In this document: positions 18,369-28,133 of the stretch, piece by piece | Layout of the letters: each line of letters begins with the position of its first letter | Numbering within the stretch: position 1 is the stretch's first letter | Source: Salinihabitans flavidus | GTDB lineage: Bacteria; Pseudomonadota; Alphaproteobacteria; Rhodobacterales; Rhodobacteraceae | DNA: 64,000 bases | NCBI RefSeq assembly: GCF_900110425.1 | Contig: NZ_FODS01000017.1 | Span: 28,364 to 92,363, forward strand | Direction: 5' to 3' | Notes under the pieces: model-generated | The model's input: only the letters and a program-made list of their open reading frames with translations | Told to the model about the DNA's origin: nothing | Database searches by the model: none | Position numbers and translations under genes: made by a program

Positions 18369-19979
18369 TTACTCCCCCGTTCGCGGTGTCCTGATCCGGT
18401 CCAACAGGAACCGCGTTGATCCATCCCAGCGGTCCGGTGCTGTCTCGCCCCGCACCGCGGGCAGGATGGCACCGGCCAGTTCCTTGCCAAGTTCGACGCC
18501 CCATTGATCAAAGGAGTTGATCCCAAGCACGACCCCTTCGACAAACACCCGATGTTCATACAGAGCGACAATCTGGCCCAGCACATAGGGTGTGAGCTTT
18601 GGATACAGAAGCGTTGTCGAGGGCCGGTTGCCCGTAAAAACCCGGTGCCGCGCCAGCCTGTCGAGTGTCTTGCCGCTCAGCCCCCATGCCTCCACCTGAC
18701 CGCGTGCGGTCTCCAGATCCCGCCCGGTCATGAGCGCCTTTGACTGTGCAAGGCAGTGCGCCACAAGGATCTCATGATGATCGACCAGATCCGCCTCATG
18801 CCCTTCCGCGCCCAGAAGGAACTCGCAGGGCACCACCTCCGTGCCCTGATGCAGAAGCTGGAAGAACGCGTGCTGCCCGTTGGTCCCGGCATCGCCCCAG
18901 ACCACCGGCCCGCTGTCCGACTCAAGCGCGCTGCCATCCATCGCCACGCGCTTGCCGTTCGATTCCATCTCAAGCTGCTGAAGATAGGCCGGCAGCCGCT
19001 CAAGCCGCTGCTCATAGGGGATCACCGCGCGGGTAGCATGACCGCAGATCTGACGGTGCCACAACCCCACGAGCGCCAGCATCACCGGCATGTTCCGCTC
19101 TGGCTCCGCGCTCTGGAAATGCGCATCCATCGCCTGCCCGCCCTTCAGGAAGTCGAAGAAGGCATCCGGGCCGATGGAGATCATCAGCGACAGCCCGATC
19201 GGCCCCCACACCGAATACCGCCCCCCCACCCAGTCGCCAAAGCCGAACATTCGCTCTGGCGGAATACCGAAGGCGGCAACCTCTTCCTTGGCGGTGGAGA
19301 TCGCCGCGAACTGCTGCGCCGGATCCTTGACGGCACGCGCCATCCACGCGCGCACCGCGCAGGCATTGGCCATCGTTTCCTGCGTGGTAAAGCTCTTGGA
19401 GGCCACAAGCACCAGCGTGCGCGCCGGATCCAGGCCGCCGAGTGTATCGGTCAGGTCGGCGCCGTCGACATTGGAGATGAAATGACAGCGCGGCCCGTCG
19501 TGATAGGGCTTCAGAGCCCGCACCGCCATCGACGGGCCCAGATCCGAGCCCCCGATACCGATATTGACCACATCCGTGATCCGCCCCCCCTGCCCAGCGA
19601 TCCGCCCGTCGCGAACATCGGCGGCAAAGTCGGCCATACGTTCAAGCGTCGCGCGCACGCCGGGCATCACGTCCTGCCCGTCCACCGTGACCGGATCGCC
19701 GTCGAGATTGCGCAACGCCGTATGCAGCACCGCGCGCCCCTCGGTCGCGTTGATCGGTGCGCCACTGAACATCGCCGCGCGCCGCCCGGCCACATCAGCA
19801 GTTTCGGTCAACGCCACAAGCGCCCGGCGCGTATCCGTGTCGATATTCGTCTTGGAGTAATCAAAAAGAAGACCGTCATGAGAAACGGAAAAATCCTGCG
19901 CCCGCCCGTCTTCGGCAAACAGATCCAGGATCCGGCGCTCAAGGCTCTCGCGATGGCACCGCTTCAACGCGTCATTCAT
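18369..19979 (-). CDS. pgi: Glucose-6-phosphate isomerase
   Basis: Interconverts glucose-6-phosphate and fructose-6-phosphate. The 536-residue length is close to the classical PGI family (about 549). Motifs are NIGIGGSDLGPSMAV for phosphate binding, VASKSFTTQETM, GGRYSVWGPIGLS with the signature Arg, and SFDQWGVELGK near the C-terminus. It is the last gene of zwf-pgl-pgi, starting 4 bases before the pgl 3' end on the same strand, so it is almost surely co-transcribed. In many Rhodobacteraceae these enzymes feed the Entner-Doudoroff and oxidative pentose phosphate routes. Confidence 0.98.
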   Translation of the reverse strand: MNDALKRCHRESLERRILDLFAEDGRAQDFSVSHDGLLFDYSKTNIDTDTRRALVALTETADVAGRRAAMFSGAPINATEGRAVLHTALRNLDGDPVTVDGQDVMPGVRATLERMADFAADVRDGRIAGQGGRITDVVNIGIGGSDLGPSMAVRALKPYHDGPRCHFISNVDGADLTDTLGGLDPARTLVLVASKSFTTQETMANACAVRAWMARAVKDPAQQFAAISTAKEEVAAFGIPPERMFGFGDWVGGRYSVWGPIGLSLMISIGPDAFFDFLKGGQAMDAHFQSAEPERNMPVMLALVGLWHRQICGHATRAVIPYEQRLERLPAYLQQLEMESNGKRVAMDGSALESDSGPVVWGDAGTNGQHAFFQLLHQGTEVVPCEFLLGAEGHEADLVDHHEILVAHCLAQSKALMTGRDLETARGQVEAWGLSGKTLDRLARHRVFTGNRPSTTLLYPKLTPYVLGQIVALYEHRVFVEGVVLGINSFDQWGVELGKELAGAILPAVRGETAPDRWDGSTRFLLDRIRTPRTGE

Positions 19980-19983
19980 ACAC

Positions 19984-20661
19984 TCACTCCGTCCAGTGAA
20001 CCGTGGTCCCGCCCAGAACCGCCTGCACCGGCGCCTCCTCCGGCGGAAGTTTCAGGGCCCGTTCAAGCGCGGCGCGCTTCTCGTCCCCGGAAATCAGCAA
20101 ATGCTTGGACAGCGCGCCATTGAGCACCCGCGCGGTCAGCGTCACGCGCGCTTCCTGGCGGCTCGGCTCACGCACCGCCATCAGGATCGGCGCGTCGGGC
20201 GCCAGCGCCTGCTCCAGCCCCTCCATCCCCGGAAACAGAGAGGCCACATGCATGTCCGGGCCCATCCCCATCAGCGCCACCGCGATGGGCAGCTCCGGCC
20301 CGATCATCGATTCCAGTTCGGCCAGAACCTCCTCGGGCTCATGCGCAGCCGTGTAAAGCGGCAGGAACCGAGCCGCTGCGGCGCGCGCGGTCAGAAGCCG
20401 CTCTTTCACCAGCCGCGTGTTGGAGCACGGATCGTCCTCGGGCACCCAGCGTTCGTCGGTCAGTACGACGTCGATCCGCTCCCATTCCAGGTCGGCGGCG
20501 CACAGATCGTCGAACACCGGCCCCGGGCTCGTGCCCCCCGGCACCGCCAGTAACACACGCGCGCTTTCGTCCTGCATCAGCGCACTGTTCAATTCCCCGG
20601 CGATCGTGTTGGCCAGGTCAATGGCGAGCATCTCCTCATCGGGATAGGTCTCCAGTTTCAT
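19984..20661 (-). CDS. pgl: 6-phosphogluconolactonase
   Basis: Hydrolyses 6-phosphogluconolactone to 6-phosphogluconate, between Zwf and Edd or Gnd. The 225-residue protein belongs to the DevB/NagB-like family, with AVPGGTSPGPVFDDL, the VVLTDERWVPEDDPCSNTR region and ALMGMGPDMHVASLFPG. The start at 20661 overlaps the zwf stop by four bases (ATGA), which indicates translational coupling and decides against the ATG six codons upstream. Confidence 0.96.
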   Translation of the reverse strand: MKLETYPDEEMLAIDLANTIAGELNSALMQDESARVLLAVPGGTSPGPVFDDLCAADLEWERIDVVLTDERWVPEDDPCSNTRLVKERLLTARAAAARFLPLYTAAHEPEEVLAELESMIGPELPIAVALMGMGPDMHVASLFPGMEGLEQALAPDAPILMAVREPSRQEARVTLTARVLNGALSKHLLISGDEKRAALERALKLPPEEAPVQAVLGGTTVHWTE

Positions 20662-22109
20662 GAACCGATCTCCCTCCATTCGCGCCCGTCCCGGCGGATC
20701 AGCATCGCGGCATCATCCGGTCCGGCGGAGTAGGCATCATAGGGTTTAGGGGCGTCCCCGCGCGATTCCCAGCCCCGAATCACCGGGTCGGTCCAGGCCC
20801 ATGCCGCCTCGACCTCGTCGTCGCGCATGAACAGGGTCTGGTTGCCCCGGATCACATCCATGATCAGCCGCTCATAGGCATCCGGCGCGTCAGCGTCCGA
20901 ACCCAGCGCCTCGGCGAAACTCATGTCGAGCGGGACGTCCACAAGTCGCATGCCCCCCGGTCCCGGATCCTTGATCGTCACCTTGAGCGTGATCCCCTCA
21001 TCGGGCTGCAACTTGATCCGCAACTCGTTGCGGTGCCGACCCGCCTCTGGCCCGAAAATCGAATGCGGCGCGTCCTTGAACACCACCGTGATCTGGCTGT
21101 CGCGCGCACGAAGCCGTTTGCCCGTGCGCAGGTAGAACGGTGTGCCCGCCCACCGCCAGTTGCTCAGATGACACTTGAGCGCGATGAAGCTCTCGGTTCT
21201 TGATCTGGGATTGTCCACATCCTCGCGATAGCTGGCAACGCCTTCCGCGGCGGTATACTGCCCGCGCACGATGTGGTGCGGCTCCACCGGGTCGAGCGCG
21301 CGGATCACCTTGAGCTTCTCGTCCCGCACCGTGTCGGGCTCGAATTTCGCGGGCGGCTCCATCGCGATGAGACACAAAAGCTGCATCAGATGATTCTGCA
21401 CCATGTCGCGCATGGCGCCCGCCTTCTCGTAGAACGCGGCGCGGCCGGCCACGCCCACGCGCTCAGCAACCGTGATCTGGATGTGATCGACATACTGCGA
21501 ATTCCACAGCGGCTCGAACAGCATGTTGCCGAAGCGCACCGCCATCAGGTTCTGAACCGTTTCCTTGCCGAGGTAATGGTCAATCCGATAGATCTGGCGC
21601 TCGTTGAATCGGGCCGCCAGCGCCGCATTCAGCGCCTGCGCGCTCTCAAGGTCGTGACCGAATGGCTTTTCCACGACAATCCGGCTACCGGCATCGGTCA
21701 GCCCACCCCCGGCCAAACGCTCCGCCAGATCCCCGAACAAGCTCGGCCCGACGGAGAAGTAAAACGCCCGAAGCCGCCCCGGATGCAGCCGCGCGGCAAG
21801 ATCGGCCCAACCCCGCTCTCCCTGCGCATCCAGAGAAATGTAATCCAGCAGCTCCAGAAACTCATTCAAGCCACAAATACTGCACTCTTCGCGTTTGCTG
21901 AACTCATGGATGGCGCTGGCGACGAACTCCCGGTAGCCCTGTTGGCCGATCTCGCTCCGACCGGCGCCGATAATCTCGGTCTCGGATGGAATCTGCCCCG
22001 CACAGAACCGCCGGAACAGTCCCGGCAGGATCTTGCGCCGCGCCAGATCCCCGGTGCCACCGAAGATGATCAGGTCGAAAGGATCGACGGGAATGACTCG
22101 CGAAACCAT
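20658..22109 (-). CDS. zwf: Glucose-6-phosphate 1-dehydrogenase
   Basis: NAD(P)-dependent oxidation of glucose-6-phosphate to the lactone. The 483-residue protein has the nucleotide-binding FGGTGDLARRK (16-26) and the active-site RIDHYLGKETVQN near residue 175, plus VVEKPFGHD. It is the first gene of the zwf-pgl-pgi operon. The upstream region is shared with the divergent radical SAM gene (171 bases between starts). Confidence 0.98.
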   Translation of the reverse strand: MVSRVIPVDPFDLIIFGGTGDLARRKILPGLFRRFCAGQIPSETEIIGAGRSEIGQQGYREFVASAIHEFSKREECSICGLNEFLELLDYISLDAQGERGWADLAARLHPGRLRAFYFSVGPSLFGDLAERLAGGGLTDAGSRIVVEKPFGHDLESAQALNAALAARFNERQIYRIDHYLGKETVQNLMAVRFGNMLFEPLWNSQYVDHIQITVAERVGVAGRAAFYEKAGAMRDMVQNHLMQLLCLIAMEPPAKFEPDTVRDEKLKVIRALDPVEPHHIVRGQYTAAEGVASYREDVDNPRSRTESFIALKCHLSNWRWAGTPFYLRTGKRLRARDSQITVVFKDAPHSIFGPEAGRHRNELRIKLQPDEGITLKVTIKDPGPGGMRLVDVPLDMSFAEALGSDADAPDAYERLIMDVIRGNQTLFMRDDEVEAAWAWTDPVIRGWESRGDAPKPYDAYSAGPDDAAMLIRRDGREWREIGS

Positions 22110-22280
22110 GAATTCCTCTTGCCCGTGCGTGGTTTACCCCGCTCAACGCGGGCCGCATCACGCCTTGCAGCCCAACTCTAGCAGCAATCGCTGCCATCAC
22201 AACTCCGTCAAAGGTGCCAAAGCGGGTTTTGTGTTCTTCCCCAATTGACTACCAAGACGCCATAGACAGAAGAGGATACG

Positions 22281-23222
22281 ATGAAAGACATCGCCAATAC
22301 CGGAAAGTTCAACGACCGTTTCGTGACCGCCGACGGTCAGGATCGTGCCTCCGTGCCGCTCAGCGACCCGCAGACACTCTGGTTCAATACCGGGACCTTG
22401 TGCAACATCGAATGCAACAACTGCTACATCCTCAGTTCTCCCACGAACGACGCGCTGGTCTATATCACCCCCGATGAGGTCAGCGCCTATCTCGATCAAC
22501 TCGAATCCCGCGACTGGCGCGTGCGTGAGATCGGCTTTACCGGCGGGGAGCCGTTCATGAACCCCGACATGATCGAAATGGCCCGACGGTCTCTGGCGCG
22601 CGGCTATGAGGTTCTGATCCTGACCAACGCAATGCGCCCGATGATGCGCCCGAAGGTGCAGGAGGGTCTGCGCGCCCTTCAGGCGGAGTTCGGCGACAGG
22701 CTCACGCTCCGAATCTCGCTCGATCACTGGCAGGCGGAGGTGCATGACGCCGAACGCGGCGCGGGCAGCTTCGCCCGCACGCTCGCCGGAATGCGCTGGC
22801 TGCGCGATGCGGGTTTGCGCATGACGGTGGCGGGCCGCAGCCTCTGGCACGAGGGCGAAGCCAAGGCGCGCGCCGCCTATGCCCGGCTCTACACTGAAAA
22901 CGGCTTTGCCATCGACGCCGAAGATCCGGCGCAAACCGTGCTGTTTCCCGAAATGGACGAGACGGTGGACGTGCCCGAGATCACGACCGGATGCTGGGAC
23001 ATCCTCGGGAAATCCCAGTCCGACGTGATGTGTTCCAGCTCGCGCATGGTGGTTAAGCGCAAAGGCGCCGCGCGGCCCGCCGTGATCGCCTGCACCCTGC
23101 TGCCCTACACCCCGGAATTCGAGCTTGGCGAAACGCTTGCCGAGGCCGAGGGAGAGGTGCGTCTCAATCATCCCCACTGCGCGAAGTTCTGTGTGCTGGG
23201 CGGGGCAAGCTGCTCGTCCTGA
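22281..23222 (+). CDS. Orphan radical SAM enzyme with C-terminal cysteine cluster
   Basis: 313 residues. The radical SAM [4Fe-4S] motif CNIECNNC uses Cys41, Cys45 and Cys48, with the SAM-binding GFTGGEPFMNPD at 85-96. The C-terminal third has extra cysteines: in TTGCWDI, DVMCSSS and VIACTLL, then Cys300, Cys304 and Cys311 in HCAKFCVLGGASC. These could bind an auxiliary cluster as in SPASM/Twitch enzymes. No precursor peptide or partner gene was found next to it, so substrate and product are unknown. An AGAGGA ribosome site precedes the ATG. It is divergent from zwf and followed by an 11-bp repeat array. Confidence 0.85.
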   Translation: MKDIANTGKFNDRFVTADGQDRASVPLSDPQTLWFNTGTLCNIECNNCYILSSPTNDALVYITPDEVSAYLDQLESRDWRVREIGFTGGEPFMNPDMIEMARRSLARGYEVLILTNAMRPMMRPKVQEGLRALQAEFGDRLTLRISLDHWQAEVHDAERGAGSFARTLAGMRWLRDAGLRMTVAGRSLWHEGEAKARAAYARLYTENGFAIDAEDPAQTVLFPEMDETVDVPEITTGCWDILGKSQSDVMCSSSRMVVKRKGAARPAVIACTLLPYTPEFELGETLAEAEGEVRLNHPHCAKFCVLGGASCSS

Positions 23223-23310
23223 ACGGTGCGTTCGGCGCCTCCGCGCCGCAAGCGGTTCTCCCAACAGTGCGGCACGTTAACCGGCTCGGCTCATGCAAGG
23301 CCGGAAAACG

Positions 23311-23365
23311 ATGCCGACGCGATACCGACAAAATACCGACGTTATACCGACGTTATACCGACAGG
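23311..23365 (+). repeat. 11-bp tandem array, copy 2 (five units)
   Basis: Five units in perfect 11-bp register: ATGCCGACGCG, ATACCGACAAA, ATACCGACGTT, ATACCGACGTT, ATACCGACAGG. It is the longest and cleanest of the four arrays. It lies between the 3' ends of the radical SAM gene and the convergent usg gene. GTTAAC lies 30 bases to the left (23276-23281). Confidence 0.95.
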
Positions 23366-23416
23366 CGAAATCCGGCATTTCCGCGAATTTGTCGCAACGA
23401 TTAATGCGGGCCCGCG

Positions 23417-23686
23417 TCAGTGGAAGGTGAACTCTCCGACCACATTGCGCCACTCGCCCGGAGAGATCATCTTGCGATGTGCGAAGCGGACTGAATGCAG
23501 CGGACCGTCGATCTCATTTTGCCAGAATTCTATGAATTCGAACAACCGCTTATGGTCCGGCGCCTGATCGTAATCCTGCCAGACAAAGCTGTTGATGACA
23601 TGGATATGATCGGGCATCCGATAGAACATTTCCGCCGTGGTAAGCCCATACCCCTTGAGCATCATTTCGGTTTCGGACATGGCCAT
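23417..23686 (-). CDS. usg: Usg family protein of unknown function
   Basis: Small 89-residue protein with the family sequence LKGYGLTTAEMFYRMPDHIHVINSFVWQDYD, read here as LKGYGLTTAEMFYRMPDH followed by VINSFVWQDYD, and ending GPLHSVRFAHRKMISPGEWR. The Usg family is conserved in Alphaproteobacteria and has no established biochemical role. It is cytoplasmic by appearance. AGGAGG stands 7 bases upstream of the ATG at 23686; a second in-frame ATG at 23680 is possible. It stands alone, divergent from gyrA across an AT-rich spacer. Confidence 0.88.
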   Translation of the reverse strand: MAMSETEMMLKGYGLTTAEMFYRMPDHIHVINSFVWQDYDQAPDHKRLFEFIEFWQNEIDGPLHSVRFAHRKMISPGEWRNVVGEFTFH

Positions 23687-23878
23687 TTTCGCGCCTCCTG
23701 AACTGCCTTATAAACCCATGATGCCATCAATAATTTAATTATCAATAAAAACAATATGTTAGCAGCGCCTCTCCGTGGCTGCCAAAGCATCTGGGGAAGG
23801 CCCATTGCAGCCCATATCCTGCCTCTGTTATAAGTCGGGTAACAAGATATAGTCCGCGCAGAAAAAGCGAGCACATAC

Positions 23879-26602
23879 GTGAGCGATACGCCAGAACCAC
23901 CTGAAAACGAAGAAGAATCCGGCCCCGGCCATATGGCGCACGATGGACCTACAATTTCCATCGAAGACGAGATGCGGGCCTCCTATCTCGATTACGCGAT
24001 GAGCGTGATCGTGAGCCGGGCCATTCCCGATCTTCGTGACGGTCTCAAGCCGGTTCACCGCAGAATCCTCTATGCGATGAACGAAACCGGCAACACCCAC
24101 GACAAGCCCTACCGCAAATCGGCGCGGCCGGTGGGCGATGTGATGGGCCGCTACCATCCCCACGGCGACAGTGCGATCTACGATGCCCTCGTGCGCATGG
24201 CGCAGGATTTTTCCATGTCGCTGCCACTGCTCGACGGCCAGGGCAACTTCGGCTCGATGGACGGCGACAACGCCGCCGCCATGCGCTATACCGAAGTCCG
24301 CATGGACAAGCCCGCCTCCTACATGCTGGCGGACATTGACAAGGAAACCGTTGATTTCCAGGACAATTACGACGGCAAGGATCGCGAACCAATGGTTCTG
24401 CCGGCGCGATTTCCGAACATGCTCGTCAACGGCGCCGGGGGCATCGCCGTGGGTATGGCGACCAATATCCCGCCGCATAACCTCGGCGAGGTGATTGACG
24501 CCACCCTTGCGCTGATTGAGGATCCTGATCTGAGTTCGGAACAACTGCTCGCGTATGTCCCTGGCCCCGATTTTCCAACCGGCGGGATCATGCTCGGTCG
24601 GTCCGGTGCGCGCAAAGCCTATCTCGAAGGGCGCGGCTCGGTCATCATCCGGTCCAAAACCCGCGTGGAGGAACTGCGCAAGGATCGCTATGCCATCGTC
24701 ATCGACGAGATCCCGTATCAGGTGAACAAGGCCACGATGATCGAGAAGATCGCCGAGGCCGCTCGCGAGAAACGCATCGAAGGCATCGCCCATGTTCAGG
24801 ACGAATCCGATCGCTCCGGCGTCCGCGTGGTTGTTGAACTGAAACGCGACGCGACACCGGAAGTGGTGCTCAATCAGCTTTTCCGATTCACCCCGATGCA
24901 GACCTACTTCGGTTGCAACATGCTCGCCCTGAATGGCGGGCGGCCCGAACAACTTACGCTGCGCAAGTTCCTGACATCCTTCATTGATTTCCGCGAAGAT
25001 GTGGTCGCGCGGCGCACCGCCTACCTGCTGCGCAAGGCCCGCGAACGCAGTCATGTTCTGTGTGGTCTGGCCGTCGCGGTGTCCAATGTGGATGAGGTGG
25101 TCGCCACAATTCGCGGCTCTGCCGACGCCGCCGAGGCCCGCGAGAAACTCATGACACGGCGCTGGCCCGCTTCCGACATCGCATTTTATATCAGGCTGAT
25201 CGACGATCCGACCCACACGATGAACGAGGACGGAACCTACAATCTCTCCGAGCTTCAGGCGCGTGCCATCCTCGATCTGCGCCTGCAACGCCTGACCCAG
25301 ATCGGCGTGAAAGAGGTAACGGACGAGCTTGAGGATCTGGCTGGCAAAATCAAGGAATACCTGGAGATTCTCTCTTCCCGCGACCGGATCAAGGGGATCA
25401 TCGTGAGCGAACTGCAAGAGGTGAAAGACCTTTTCGCCGTGCCGCGCCGCACCGAGATCGCCGACTGGTCCGGTGATATGGAGGACGAGGACCTGATCGA
25501 GCGTGAGGACATGGTCGTAACCGTGACCTCCGGCGGTTATATCAAGCGCACCGCGCTATCCGACTTCCGCGCACAGCGCCGCGGCGGCAAGGGCCTCGCC
25601 GGGATGCAGACCAAGGACGAGGACGTGGTGACCACGCTTTTCGTGGCCAACACCCATACGCCGCTTCTGTTCTTCACAACGGAAGGGATGGTCTACAAGC
25701 TCAAGACCTGGCGCTTGCCGTTGGGCGGGCGCACCTCACGCGGCAAGGCGGTGGTCAATATCCTTCCCATTCCCACAGGGGTCGGCATCGCCGCGATCAT
25801 GCCTGTGGACGTTCCCGAAGCAGAGTGGGACAACCTTCAGATCATGTTCGCCACCTCGGCGGGCAATGTGCGGCGCAACGCGCTCAGCGATTTCACCAAC
25901 GTCAAGCGGAACGGCAAGATCGCCATGAAACTGCCCGACGGGGTGGAACTGGTGAATGCGCGCATCTGCACCGAGAACGATGACATCATGCTGGTGACGG
26001 ATTCTGGCCGCGCAATCCGCTTTGCAACCACTGATGTGCGTGTCTTCAAGGGGCGCGATTCAACCGGCGTGCGCGGTATCCGGCTCAGCGATGGCGACCG
26101 TGTCGTGTCGATGTCGGTGATCCGCCATTTCGAGGCCACGTCCGAAGAACGCGCCGCCTACCTGAAGATGCGGCGTGCGGTTGCGGGACTTCCCGATGAC
26201 GTCGAGGGTGATGAAGATACCGTGGAAGGCTCCATCACACAGGAACGCTATGCACAGATGTCGGCGGCCGAGAACCTGATTCTGACCATCACCGCCCGTG
26301 GCATGGGCAAGCTCAGCTCCAGCCATGACTACCCCCTGCGCGGTCGTGGGGGTCAGGGTGTGGCGGCCATGGACAAGGCAATGCGGGGCGGCGCTCTGAT
26401 CGCGTCCTTCCCGGTGGACCTGGAGGATCAGATCATGCTTGCCACATCCAAGGGGCAGTCGATCCGGGTTCCGGTCGAAGGCATTTCCTTCCGCTCGCGC
26501 AGCGCCGGGGGGGTGAAGGTGTTCAACACCGGCCCCGATGAGGAGGTGGTCAGCGTGGCCTGGATCGCCGATCAGGGAGACGAGGACGCGGCAGAGGAAT
26601 AA
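23879..26602 (+). CDS. gyrA: DNA gyrase subunit A
   Basis: Breakage-reunion subunit of gyrase. The 907-residue protein begins at a GTG codon. Compared with E. coli numbering there is an offset of 15: Ser98 and Asp102 in [19 protein letters not shown] correspond to Ser83 and Asp87, so the quinolone-resistance region is wild type. The catalytic Tyr137 is in AAAMRYTEV. The C-terminal beta-pinwheel has the GyrA-box QRRGGKG near position 565. An insert-like acidic loop ([13 protein letters not shown]) occurs near residue 780. The 192-base AT-rich upstream spacer likely holds its promoter. Confidence 0.98.
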   Translation: MSDTPEPPENEEESGPGHMAHDGPTISIEDEMRASYLDYAMSVIVSRAIPDLRDGLKPVHRRILYAMNETGNTHDKPYRKSARPVGDVMGRYHPHGDSAIYDALVRMAQDFSMSLPLLDGQGNFGSMDGDNAAAMRYTEVRMDKPASYMLADIDKETVDFQDNYDGKDREPMVLPARFPNMLVNGAGGIAVGMATNIPPHNLGEVIDATLALIEDPDLSSEQLLAYVPGPDFPTGGIMLGRSGARKAYLEGRGSVIIRSKTRVEELRKDRYAIVIDEIPYQVNKATMIEKIAEAAREKRIEGIAHVQDESDRSGVRVVVELKRDATPEVVLNQLFRFTPMQTYFGCNMLALNGGRPEQLTLRKFLTSFIDFREDVVARRTAYLLRKARERSHVLCGLAVAVSNVDEVVATIRGSADAAEAREKLMTRRWPASDIAFYIRLIDDPTHTMNEDGTYNLSELQARAILDLRLQRLTQIGVKEVTDELEDLAGKIKEYLEILSSRDRIKGIIVSELQEVKDLFAVPRRTEIADWSGDMEDEDLIEREDMVVTVTSGGYIKRTALSDFRAQRRGGKGLAGMQTKDEDVVTTLFVANTHTPLLFFTTEGMVYKLKTWRLPLGGRTSRGKAVVNILPIPTGVGIAAIMPVDVPEAEWDNLQIMFATSAGNVRRNALSDFTNVKRNGKIAMKLPDGVELVNARICTENDDIMLVTDSGRAIRFATTDVRVFKGRDSTGVRGIRLSDGDRVVSMSVIRHFEATSEERAAYLKMRRAVAGLPDDVEGDEDTVEGSITQERYAQMSAAENLILTITARGMGKLSSSHDYPLRGRGGQGVAAMDKAMRGGALIASFPVDLEDQIMLATSKGQSIRVPVEGISFRSRSAGGVKVFNTGPDEEVVSVAWIADQGDEDAAEE

Positions 26603-26633
26603 TCTGCCGGCGCGACTGGCGGAACCATCCCCC

Positions 26634-26658
26634 GAAGGCGGCCTCTCAGGCCGCCTTC
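26634..26658. terminator. Perfect hairpin between convergent genes
   Basis: 11-bp perfect inverted repeat GAAGGCGGCCT / AGGCCGCCTTC with a 3-base loop. It overlaps the stop codon of the M32 peptidase and lies 31 bases after gyrA. There is no T run on either side, so it is a possible bidirectional stop or 3'-end stabiliser rather than a canonical terminator. Confidence 0.4.
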
Positions 26659-28130
26659 AGCGCATAAAGCGCCCCGAATTTCGCTTCGAGATAGGACAGC
26701 AACGGTTCCGGCCCCGGCTCCATACCGCTGGCATGGGTGATCGTCTCACGCGGAAGACGCAATCCGCCATGCCGTTGCAGATTGTCACGAAGCCACCCCG
26801 TTGCCGCCGACGTATCGCCCTCGGCAAGCTGCGCATCAAGATCCGGCACCGCACCGCGCAGCGCCTCATGCAGGCACCCGGCGTAAACATTGCCAAGCGC
26901 ATAGGTCGGGAAATACCCGAACAGCCCGACCGACCAATGCACATCCTGCAAACAGCCGTTGGACGGTTTGTCCACCGCATAGCCGAAATCCGCCTCGAAG
27001 CGATCGTTCCACGCGGCCTCAAGATCGCTCACAGGCAGATCGCCCGCCATCATTGCGCGCTCCAGATCAAAGCGCAGCATGATATGCAGATTGTATTGCA
27101 CCTCGTCGGACTCGGTGCGGATATAACCGTCATGCACCCGGTTCACCGTGGCATAGAAGGACTCTTCATCCGCAATTCCGATATCTCCAAAGGCATCACG
27201 CATCTGCCCGTAAAGCCATCCGGTAAAGGCCCGTGAGCGGCCAAGTTGATTTTCGTAGATCCGGCTCTGGCTTTCATGCACCCCCATGGACACGCCCTGC
27301 CCCAGAGGGCTGAGCAGATAGGCGTCGTCGATCCCTTGCTCATAGCAAGCGTGGCCGACCTCGTGGATTGTGGAGTAGAGGCAGTTGAACGGGTCGATCT
27401 CGGAGGTTCGGGTGGTAATCCGCACATCATGCCCCGACCCTGACGAGAACGGATGCACCGCCTTGTCGAGCCGCCCGCGCGACATGTCATAGCCGAAGGT
27501 CCTGGCAAGCTGACGCGCCAGCCGCATCTGGGTCTGCGCGTCGAAATGCCCGGCGAGTGCCGGGGGCGCGGGCCGGTCCAGAACCGCCGCGCGCAAGGCG
27601 ACCAGGCGGGGCCGCATCGCACCGAATATCTCATCGAGCGCCGCCGCGCTCATGCCCGGCTCATAATCCTGCAACATCGCATCATAGACATCGCCGCCAT
27701 CTGCCAGCGCTTGGCCCTCCTGCTGCTTGAGCTGCACGACCTCTTCCAGCACGGGCAGAAAGGCCGCGACATCTTCATTCGCGCGCGCGATCGCCCATTG
27801 GCCCTGCGCCTTGCTCGTCACCTTGGCGATCCGGGCCGCGAGATCCGCCGGAATCTTGCGCGTCCGTTCATAGCTGCGCCTGATCTCGCGTACCTGCGCG
27901 CGGCCCACGGGATCGAGCGTTTCGGGGTCGATCGCATCAAGCCATGCCCCCACACGCGGATCAATGCGGCGGGCATGCAGCACGGTTTCCATCGCGGCCA
28001 TCTCGTCGGACCGCTGATCGGCCGCGCCGCGCGGCATCATCGTTTCCTGATCCCAGCCAAGCCGGCCAGCGACCTGTGCAAGCGCCTCCGTGTCATGCTG
28101 AAACCGCATCAGTTCGTCATAGGCAGACAT
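26646..28130 (-). CDS. M32 family metallocarboxypeptidase
   Basis: Zinc carboxypeptidase related to Thermus Taq carboxypeptidase, 494 residues as usual for the family. The HEVGH zinc motif (His256, Glu257, His260) is present, as is the diagnostic HPF (226-228) and a downstream HESQSR with the third ligand. It removes C-terminal residues from peptides in the cytoplasm; the physiological role is not known in detail. Its start is 3 bases after ctaA ends on the complementary coordinate, so the two genes may be co-transcribed. Confidence 0.95.
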   Translation of the reverse strand: MSAYDELMRFQHDTEALAQVAGRLGWDQETMMPRGAADQRSDEMAAMETVLHARRIDPRVGAWLDAIDPETLDPVGRAQVREIRRSYERTRKIPADLAARIAKVTSKAQGQWAIARANEDVAAFLPVLEEVVQLKQQEGQALADGGDVYDAMLQDYEPGMSAAALDEIFGAMRPRLVALRAAVLDRPAPPALAGHFDAQTQMRLARQLARTFGYDMSRGRLDKAVHPFSSGSGHDVRITTRTSEIDPFNCLYSTIHEVGHACYEQGIDDAYLLSPLGQGVSMGVHESQSRIYENQLGRSRAFTGWLYGQMRDAFGDIGIADEESFYATVNRVHDGYIRTESDEVQYNLHIMLRFDLERAMMAGDLPVSDLEAAWNDRFEADFGYAVDKPSNGCLQDVHWSVGLFGYFPTYALGNVYAGCLHEALRGAVPDLDAQLAEGDTSAATGWLRDNLQRHGGLRLPRETITHASGMEPGPEPLLSYLEAKFGALYALKAA

Positions 28131-28133
28131 GGC

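Noticed and set aside
23879..26602. Quinolone-resistance substitution in gyrA
   Set aside because: Ser98 and Asp102 equal the susceptible residues Ser83 and Asp87 of E. coli, so no resistance change is present.
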